From Gnetum montanum (lineage: Eukaryota; Streptophyta; Gnetopsida; Gnetales; Gnetaceae), in assembly GCA_015680685.1 (NCBI GenBank), contig MNCI01014168.1, positions 58,467 through 122,466 of the forward strand: 64,000 nt of DNA, written 5' to 3'. Positions within the stretch are counted from its first letter, which is position 1, and each line of letters starts with the position of its first letter. The position numbers were made by a program, and so were the translations under genes. Shown here one piece after another: positions 55,885 through 64,000 of this stretch. The notes below the pieces were generated by a model. It saw only the letters and a program-made list of their open reading frames with translations. It had not been told where the DNA came from and made no database searches.

Positions 55885-58800
55885 GGGTGGCCAACTAGAG
55901 GTAGCTTGTAGTTCATGGAATTCATAATGTAGCCTTACAAAGAAAGAAAAAATGTATGACAGGCAGGAAGACATAAAAGTGAATTGATGTGTCTCCCCTT
56001 TTAGCTATGGAGTTTAGGTGATGCCACAATGAGGCTAGACTCTAAGATTCCTACAGATGCTAGTGAAAGGTGTTTACTAGGCATGGGGAGTGGTTCCTCC
56101 AAGATGTGAATAACCTTCCTTGATTTCAAAAGAATTAACTCTACTCTTTCATTTCATAATCAAAGATAATTGATTGGTTCACATGTCAAGTGAGTAGATT
56201 TCCCTCTAGGTAGAAAGCTTGCTACATTTTTCTTAAAAAAGAACAAACTTCTTCTTCCTAAACTTGGATTGCATGAACTTCTCTAAGCCTCTATTGGATG
56301 GCAAGATGAGTTCAACACTTGTGGTTTACAATTGGAGAACCTTGTCCAATATATCTTCCTATCTACAACTATTGGATGGGCTTATAGATGTTTAAAGTTC
56401 CTTGATATCCATTATGACTATCCATGTTTCAAAAAATGTATGCTCCAAGGATGTCACTCCTCTCAACCAAGGAAGAGTGTAGGAAAATGATAGTGGATCA
56501 AGGATTATTTTCCTTTGGAATGGGAACTAGAGGAGCTTTGAGATCCTTTGGGTTCCACGCCACTTTAACCATCATATAGAGCTATATAGGTTCTCATTCC
56601 TTGTAAACATCTTCACAAGGATATGTAGGGTTGCAAAGGAGATTTGGCTTCGATGCTTGCACCACTGCCCTCTATTTGGAGTTAGATTTACAGCTAGATG
56701 TATTTGTATAGGAACATATCATAGTCCTTCTAGAGGAGTCAATGTGCTATGTTTCTATTTTTTATCAATGTATGTGTATGTCTAGTTGGTCTAGTTACCT
56801 AATTAATTCTTATGAAAATACTAACACATCTAACCATTGGCTAATAGGCTATGTGCTATGCTATGATAGGATGCAAAGCATTAATGTGTAGTTCATCTTG
56901 AGTTTGTTCTCACTCTTGTTGCTACTATTGGAACTCTCAAGTGGTGCTAAATAGTATTTCCAAGGGTAGCATCTTTACAATAATATATCAACATGGGGTA
57001 GTTGGACCCATAGTGGAAATCTAAGGAATCAAAAAATCCTACAATAGTACTACTCTAATGAACCACCTTTCAACACCACCCTTGAGTCCAAAATCAACCA
57101 AATGTTTCAAAGTAGATTCCAAATGGACTACACCTTAATGGTCATAGCACCTACATGCACAACATAAATGTACATCACCTAATAGTCCATAGGTTAGAAG
57201 CATATCGAGTACATCATTAAAATCATATAAGCAACATGACCAACACAACACATGAAAGCATGATCACAATAAGCACACAAAACCACAAGAGGTACCATTC
57301 TCCTAGAAGGTATAAGACATGTTCCTACTCGAAAAACCAATTTAATAACCATGGATGTGAACTACCAAAAGCTCAAAGCCAAATGAGTAGTACATGTACA
57401 AGCTTGTAAGAAGGATATGTCAAAGATGGACAACCTCAAGTTACTACGATACATTAGTATTGTGATGTTGGGAGTGTTCCTGTAGGATAGGAGCTCTAGT
57501 TAGGGAACCATCTCAAAGACTCTCTTTTTCATAAAATTGAACTCTTTTTTCACTGAATTAGACTCATTTTCTTATGTCAATGATCACCCTATGTTATCTT
57601 ATCATGCATGAAATTTTCCATTATCAATCAAGGAAGCATCAAGGATCACCTCTCTGGTAGGTAGGGATCATCAATTATTTTGACTAGGATTTGTGCTACT
57701 ATGATTCAAAAGCCCACACAAAAAGTGCATGCCTAACTTTCCATAAAATATGCACTTACAATAAAAAATTCAAAGAATGAGCATACGTAGAGATGGTAAC
57801 TCGTGATCTAGAATTATCTAACTCACAATGGCCAAAATAATCATGAGCTACTACAATATTGTAACTTTTTTCTTCTTGACCAAACTTGTAACCAACATTA
57901 GTAGACTCACTTTCTACTAAGAAATTAAGGAGTAGGGAACCTCTTGGGATTTTGGCTATCCTATTAGGACCTTTTTCCCACCATAGTCAAATTTTGTAAT
58001 AGTGTATGTCATGGTACTTCTCTGTTCAACATGACTATGCTTGTAGGACACTTTTCTCATTAGGATGAAGGATGAGATGGGAATTGACCAATAGGATATT
58101 CCCTACTTTAGCAAGGGAATGATCCCTACATTGCTCTACAATGATTGATCCACAATCCCCTATTGGTAGAAAAAGAGGGGGATCAATAAATCCATAGTTT
58201 TTGGATGAGGTACTATGAGGCCTCTACCCCATGCATCCAACCAAATGTAATACATGGTTCATTGGTTCCACTAGGATCATTTCCCACTTTGAGCATTGTT
58301 CCTACTTCATCTTCTCACCCATCTTCAGTCAATCTTCATTCACTCTTTTTGTTCATTTTTGTAGCCTTTGACACTGGCTTGAAAGAGGCATGTAGAATGA
58401 GGGTTACTTCAACTTCTAAATTGATCTATGCTAGAATTTCACAAATTCAATTTTCTATTGTAGGGAATGCACTCATTCCAACATATATAGTCCTAAGCCT
58501 CACTCTCAAAGAGAAGGATGGTTGTCCAAGCATCATAGTAAAAGCTCCACTAGAAGTTGACATATCCTTATGACAAAGTACACAAAGAAATCAAGGCTAA
58601 TGTAGTTCTTTAGAGATGTTTGTGATAGGATTGAACCCATGAGAATCTCCACACTCCTTCAATGCCCATTTTGAATGGAAACAACATTCAATCCACCAAC
58701 AAGCTATGTTTTTCTACGAATCCTCTTGATGTCATCTCTTTTCTAACCCTCTTGGTCCTTTCTTATTTCTTCTAGGCATAGTGATCATGGATAAATTTTA

Positions 58801-59320
58801 AGTTTTTAATGTGATGAGGACCACATTATTCCCATGATAAGAATCTCTTATTGATAAAAATGAAGGGATGAAGATTTTGATCTCATTATTACTTAATAAG
58901 ATAGAATAAGATTCCAACACATAGAGTTGTTTTCTAAACATGATTGGAAACTTCATTAACAAAAACATTCATAAATGTCTAAAATAAAAAATCCAAGGAA
59001 ATAGAAAATTATATAAAAATTAAAAAATATTAAGCAATAGAAAATGAAAAATATTGAAAAATATGAAAAATGAGAAAATGTTAAGAAATTATAAACTAAA
59101 AGGTTAAAATTCATACATTTCTTAATCAAATCAAATCAAAGTATCTCTATAATGACTAAGATTCAATAAGGAGATACAATGATGGACTTGGAAATGATGA
59201 TTGTAGTTAGTTTTAAAGTGGTGGCTTCATTAGGCTCCTTAAATGCTTTAATCTATTATATATTGACCTATATGAGCTTTTATGAGTTTGATGGATGATA
59301 AATTTATAATTCACATGACC
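55885..59320. other. Unassigned degenerate sequence
   Basis: About 3.4 kb between O-E and element R. I could not match it to any other part of the window except the A-rich 58950-59120, which resembles the T-rich start of the F3 3' untranslated region in reverse orientation. The right part is therefore probably the 3' untranslated region of R. A 122-codon ORF at 58205-58573 is the longest open stretch but has no recognisable motif. Around 56100-56780 the plus strand has short coding-like pieces with many stops; not identified. Confidence 0.4.
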
Positions 59321-59329
59321 TATAGATTG

Positions 59330-60400
59330 TATGAGTAATGGAAGATCATTTTCAAAGTATTTAAAAAGTCTTGTGTTAAGCTACATGATTTAGGTTATAG
59401 TAAAGGACCTTATATACTATTTGAAGGTCTAAGTGTCTAATTTTGAGGTGATGCCTTTACTTACTATAGACTTTTTTCACCTCATGATGCATTAAGTCAA
59501 TTATCTTTCTTTCATCTAGTACACTAAAATTCATAAAAAATTCTTATTATGATAGAGTTAGATCAAATCACACAATGTTTAGTATACACAGCTTGATTTG
59601 GATGGGTAGTTTTGGTAATTTCCCATAAACTAATTCATAGGGAGAGTACTCTATAGGTAGCTTCTTGGTTGAATTATAGGCCCATAAAGCATTAGTAAGC
59701 CTTGTATTACAATCATTTCTATATTTATGAATAGTGTGTGTTAATATATGGGTTATTTTTCTATTTGTGAATTTAACCTAACTGTTGGTTTGGGGTTGAT
59801 AAAGTGTAGTAAATTGATTTTCTATCCTTAAGCATTGCATTAGTTTTATGAATGTTGTGTTAATAAAGTGTATGTTATTACCTAAAATAAGTGTTACATG
59901 AAAAATGTATTTACCACCTGCTACTCATAAAAAATTTTCCCAATTCATGTAGTATAATCAATAACTACAACTGCTTTGATCCACTTAGTAAATTAGTCTA
60001 CGACAACAATTATATATGATTTCCCATTTGATGAAGGATTAATGGAACCCATGAAATCAATTCCCCAAAGATCAAAGGATTCCAATTACAAGATCCATTG
60101 ATGTAGTTCCATGAAATGAGCTATGATCTTACCATCTCTTTGATAGCACTTGTAGGATGTTATAAAGTGATGTACATCTCTAAAGATTGTTGAACAACAA
60201 ACTACACACACACACACACACACACATAATTTTTTTCTAATCAATTAAAAAACTAAGGCTAATTTCATGGGTGAATATAGACTTTATAATAAATCATAAG
60301 AATTTTTATAACTATTCTTTTTCCTAAATTGTAACTACCACATAGCTCTTCATGCACATCTTAGAAAATTTTCTATTAAATTTCTTTTAGAACACACCAA
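59330..60400 (-). pseudogene. Integrase of Athila-like element R
   Basis: In minus sense: a decayed zinc region near 60350; LWGIDFMGSINPSSNGKSYI (about 60080) with the first Asp; FTKWIKAVVVID; LGNNIHF, where the second Asp has become Asn (about 59880); KFTNRKI, where the catalytic Glu is Lys (about 59770); and ALWAYNSTKKLPIEYSPYEL (about 59690), a highly typical block, followed by a C-terminal part to about 59400. Many stops. The element runs right to left and continues into RT at higher coordinates. Confidence 0.8.
60204..60226. repeat. (AC)n microsatellite inside the R integrase
   Basis: About 11-12 perfect AC units. They interrupt the integrase reading frame, so they expanded after the gene had died. 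Confidence 0.9.
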
Positions 60401-62450
60401 TATAATAGGCTATCTGATTAGATTTTATAGAGGCTTTTTCCTATTTATATGAAGTATTTAACCTAGTGAAGAAATTACTAAGTCCTATGTTTCATGCATT
60501 TAAGAGAAACTTTTCATTTCTTTAAGTAAACTACTTGGAAAATCAAGGAGTGGTTGCTAACAAGAAAATTAAAGTTCACATTGCAAATAAGAACTCCTTT
60601 AGTAATTGATCAAATAAGGACTCTTCATCAATGTTTTTATCCCATCGTAACTAAAAGAAATATTCTACAACAACATTTTTAGTTTACTTCTTATATATCA
60701 TTATGATGTTAAACACTTATAAGATTACAAGCCATTAAATTATATGAGGACCCATAATTGGTTTATTTATCAAAATTTGGTTTACGTTATGGTCTATATG
60801 CATAAACACTAGATAGTGAAGTATATAGTATCTAAACTTTTCAAGTAAATACACCACTATCATCAACACTTTTTTCTTATGATGTAATTAAGTTGTGCAC
60901 CTACAATGCTTCTTCTTGTGTTGTTGATGTAGTATGAATGTTTTTGATTATACAACTATGTAAGCATAGCTCCTAATATATAGTTGGATGCATTAGTTAT
61001 AATGTGAAAGGGTTTTGACCAGATAGGTGCTTGTAGAATGGAAGTCTTTATGAACATTTACTTAAGGATCTTGAAAACGATTTCACAATTCTCTATCCAA
61101 ATGAATGAATAGAAGAATGCATCCTTCCTTGTGATCTCTACCAATAACTTTACAATCTTAGAAAATTTTTTAAAGATGCATATATAATACCTAGATTGTT
61201 TAAGGAATGACCTTACATTTTTACCTTTTGAGGTTGCTAAGCACTTTCTTGGATCACTTTAATTTTTTGAAGCTCCACTTTAATGCCTCTTTCTAAGATC
61301 TAATGTTCCAAGATAATGCCTTCCTAGATTATGAGATGACTCTTCTACTAGTTGAGTTCTAGATTTGTTTTTATACATCTCTTCAGCACTTGCTCTAGGT
61401 AGTCCAATGCTTACTCAAAGTCTAATCCATAGGTAAATTCATCCATGAAAACTTCCACACTATTTCCTATTTAATTTTGGAATAGGCTAAGGACCAAGCA
61501 TTATAATGTAGTAAGGACTTTGCATAGATAAAACAACATCTTCTTACATGTGAAATTTCCCTAGGAACTTGTGAATTTTATTTGATCCTTTGAAACAATT
61601 TTGATTTGGTTATAGCCACTATAATCATCCTAGAAGTCATAATACTTGTGTCCTACTATAGTATCTAATACTTAATGAACAAGTGACAAAGAGAAATAGT
61701 TCTTAAATATTACCATATTTAATAACTTAAAGTCATGACAAATCTATTATTGAAATTTGTTCTTAGGCACAACAACAAGTGGGGTTAAATGCCTAATATC
61801 TATAATAGGATAGATGAATCTAGCTTTAAGGAGTTTTTCAATTTTCAATTTCACCACCTCCTTTAACAAGGAATTCAAACTACACTATGATTGGTGTTTT
61901 CGCTATATTATAGGATGTATGTAGATTTTGTGTTAACATATAAGTGAATCAATACTTATAATTTTATCATATGAACAAGTGAAGGTTGTTTGCCATTTGT
62001 TTAATAATTTTTAAAAATTCTTCTTCTAATCCTTTGTAAGCTCAACATTGATTATTATTGATTTTCTATTATCAAGAAAAGCATATTCTAATGATTCCAA
62101 TAATATTTTTAGCTCAATTGGTTTTTTCATCAATTCTTTTAGAATTTGCAACTCTCTATAATCAATGTTCTCTTCTTGGACATGATCTTCTTCAAAGAGC
62201 TACTATGTCATTTCTTTCATATCATCTAGCTTTTTCACGTAAGAGTTATTGAGTTTTGTTGTTGGTTCCATGCATATATGTGAATTGCAACTATCATCTA
62301 CTATCAACCATAGGATGTTTTCCTAGTTTATGGCTACTATGAATAGGCATTCTACATACATACTTCTTTTACACATGATTTACATGCTAGGATACCTCTC
62401 TTCTTGATTATCCAGACTTTTCACATGTAGGTACATATTGTATCACTATA
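60401..62450 (-). pseudogene. RT and RNase H of element R
   Basis: In minus sense: KLLKARFIYPI and VVVPKN (about 61860-61790), DDYSGYNQ (about 61650), then VEVFMDEFTYGL (about 61458), where the catalytic second Asp appears as Glu, followed by EQVLKRCIKTNLELN. RNase H is heavily decayed but readable around 61000-60800 (IKNIHTTS, then VDDSGVF). Stops and frameshifts throughout. The order RT, RNase H, integrase agrees with F3. Confidence 0.7.
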
Positions 62451-63000
62451 CGTAATGCATAAAACTCATTGCTTCTTAATTTTTTCATGTTCATTGTCCT
62501 TGTATATTTCTAAGAAGAGATGTTTAAGATTTAGCTTAGCATCAATTGTACTATGTCATGCCCTTTCTAAGACAATAAGAAACTCCCTTTTGCTATTCTT
62601 CATATGCATTACTAGGAAATTCACTAGATATGATCATTCATGAATGGTAGTCACCACATTCTCCACCTACACCAATGGAACAATGTTTGACTTATCAATA
62701 GGCTTTAACCTAATGTTGCATCTCTTTAGTTATGAAATGTTCCATGCCTTATACATCTCTTAGAAATTGGAAAACTTCCCCTTGCTATTGTTCACATGTA
62801 TTACTAGGAAATTCACTCAATATGATCATTTACTAATGTTAGTCACCACATTCTCTACCTATCCTAATGGGACAATGATTGACTTATCAACAAGCTTTAA
62901 CCTAATGTTGCATCTATTTAGTTATAATAAGTTCCATGTCTTATATATCTCTTGGAAAATCAAGCTAGCTCTAGAATCTTAGTCTAGTAGGGCATTGCAC
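62451..63000 (-). pseudogene. Protease of element R, internally duplicated
   Basis: In minus sense: LKLVDKSIIVPLG (about 62905) and VNFLVIHVNNSK, then a second copy of the same region and FLVMHMKNSKREFLIVLERA (about 62600) with TIDAKLNLKHLFLEIYKDN, matching the F3 protease end (FPIIMERAWLSTFDA). The RAWL motif is broken by a stop. A 194-bp tandem duplication explains the repeated segment. Confidence 0.7.
62589..62970. repeat. 194-bp tandem duplication in the R protease
   Basis: TTGCTATT(C/G)TTCA(T/C)ATG(C/T)ATTACTAGG begins at 62589 and again at 62783. The units then stay collinear through TTTAACCTAATGTTGCATCT to TATCTCTT(A/G)GAAA. They differ at about one base in ten. Confidence 0.85.
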
Positions 63001-64000
63001 GGTAAATTTGCAACAATATGTAAGTAAGTTAGAGGACTTCTTGAATTTTTTCTCTTCTTAAAAAGAGTTTCTACAGTAATCCAATTGCTTACTCATTGCA
63101 TAAGTGAGCATGATATTCAAACTATTGGATTTTGGTTTGAAGGTAGCATGGACATTCTTGAAACATGAGGATGTGTTATTATTAGAGCTAGAGCCACAAC
63201 TTCAGATTTAGTCACTTGATCAAATGGATTGAAAATTTTACTAACCTGCTTTGCATGCATGGGAACTGTCCTTAAGAAAGAATGCTTCTAGTGCTTTCAC
63301 TTGGAGTTACTAGTAGTATCATCTACCTACATGTTAACTACATGTGTGACATTTTTCTATTACAACTATGGTCATAATTCACCTTGCATAGATGGTGGAA
63401 CAAGTGATAAGGGTATAGGAGCATGTTATTGAGAGGATTGGTAATGATGATAAGTGTAGGATGATGATTCAATCCATGATGTTACTAGTCTTTGGTACTC
63501 TAAAGGATAATAATTATGAGCAAGGGCATTAGTGCTAGAAGCAATTGAAGACATAGGTTGTTGGACACAATATCCATAGGAATCTAGTTGCCTAGAAGGG
63601 CACCACTACTTAGGTACTAACATATCCCATGACTGTGGATTTTTTCACTACCAATAGTATTATTCTTGTGATTATGGTAAAACCTTTTAGTATTGTTGAT
63701 GATAAAGCTACCTATAGTTGGATTATGATTAAGAAAACCTTGTAGGCATCTACTTCATGATAAACGTAGGGTTCATGATGTAAGTTATAAACTCTTAAAG
63801 ATGTAACATAGCCAGGCAACAATCCTTAGGATGTTTGTATTGGTGTATGTCATATTCATCATCATCTTTTCTAAAGTCTGCAACCACCTCTACTATAGCT
63901 ACTTTCCCAATATGCTAGTAAATGTCTTTTCCTTTTGATCTTTAGCTTTAGCTTGCTTTTCTTTCTTTTCTATGATTTTAAATTTTGATTAAAATTTTTC
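63001..64000 (-). pseudogene. gag and gag-protease spacer of element R (partial)
   Basis: By position, in minus sense this precedes the protease and should encode the C-terminal part of gag. Coding signal is weak; Tyr/Gln-rich, low-complexity pieces occur around 63400-63750, as in the gag spacer of F3. It continues past the window edge. Confidence 0.4.

Noticed and set aside
58205-58573. A 122-codon ORF as a host gene
   Set aside because: No recognisable motif, no splice or promoter context, Ser/Leu-rich composition. Retained only as part of an unassigned block.
1-64000. tRNA, rRNA or bacterial-type operons
   Set aside because: No cloverleaf-like, rRNA-like or operon-like sequence was recognised. 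The content is entirely plant retroelement-like.

Overview
The window holds no intact gene. It is a stack of decayed, nested LTR retrotransposons of the Ty3/gypsy superfamily, as found in a large repeat-rich plant genome. The low GC content, strong loss of CpG, stop codons mostly explained by C-to-T or G-to-A changes, and long-lived nested copies suggest a gymnosperm. That organism call is inference. I recognise no host gene, tRNA, rRNA or CRISPR array.

Four groups of elements can be separated. (1) 'O' elements lie on the minus strand and are Tat/Ogre-like: gag, a proline-rich linker, protease, then a long interval, then RT-RNase H. Copy O-A spans about 1975-16878 and continues past the left edge. 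Copy O-E spans about 16879-55884 and is the oldest scaffold. Copy O-B (26082-37276) is inserted into O-E with a recognisable target-site duplication. (2) F3 (40531-50365, plus strand) is a complete but dead Athila-like element with paired LTRs and a tRNA-Asp-type primer site, inserted into the protease of O-E. (3) F2 (1-1974, plus strand) is the 3' end of an element carrying a coiled-coil ORF and a 3' LTR, inserted into the RNase H of O-A. A related solo LTR at 24418-25269 sits in O-E. (4) R (about 59330-64000, minus strand) is the internal part of another Athila-like element that runs off the right edge.

The most interesting feature is in the O elements. Between protease and RT, where Ogre elements carry an intron, these copies hold a long cassette containing an oppositely oriented (plus-strand) multi-exon gene. 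In O-E it can be followed as about eight exons (22284-39526), broken by the solo LTR and by O-B. In O-A a shorter form (7002-9963) lacks exons 2-3. O-B keeps only a recognisable terminal exon (30250-30318). On the minus strand a 3' splice site with a branch-point-like box is conserved in all three copies just before the RT linker. The antisense gene therefore appears to lie inside an intron of its own host element. In O-A and O-E it is preceded by a tract of about 2 kb with repeated 20-bp palindromes. In all three copies the cassette is bracketed by a short GC-centred repeat.

O-E and O-B share the same loss of RT, RNase H and integrase, with the junction just before the RT domain, whereas O-A keeps RT-RNase H. 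O-E and O-B therefore look like members of a non-autonomous subfamily. The inferred order of events is: O-E inserted first; O-A, O-B, F3 and the solo LTR inserted into O-E; F2 inserted into O-A. Between 55885 and about 59320 I see only unassigned degenerate sequence.
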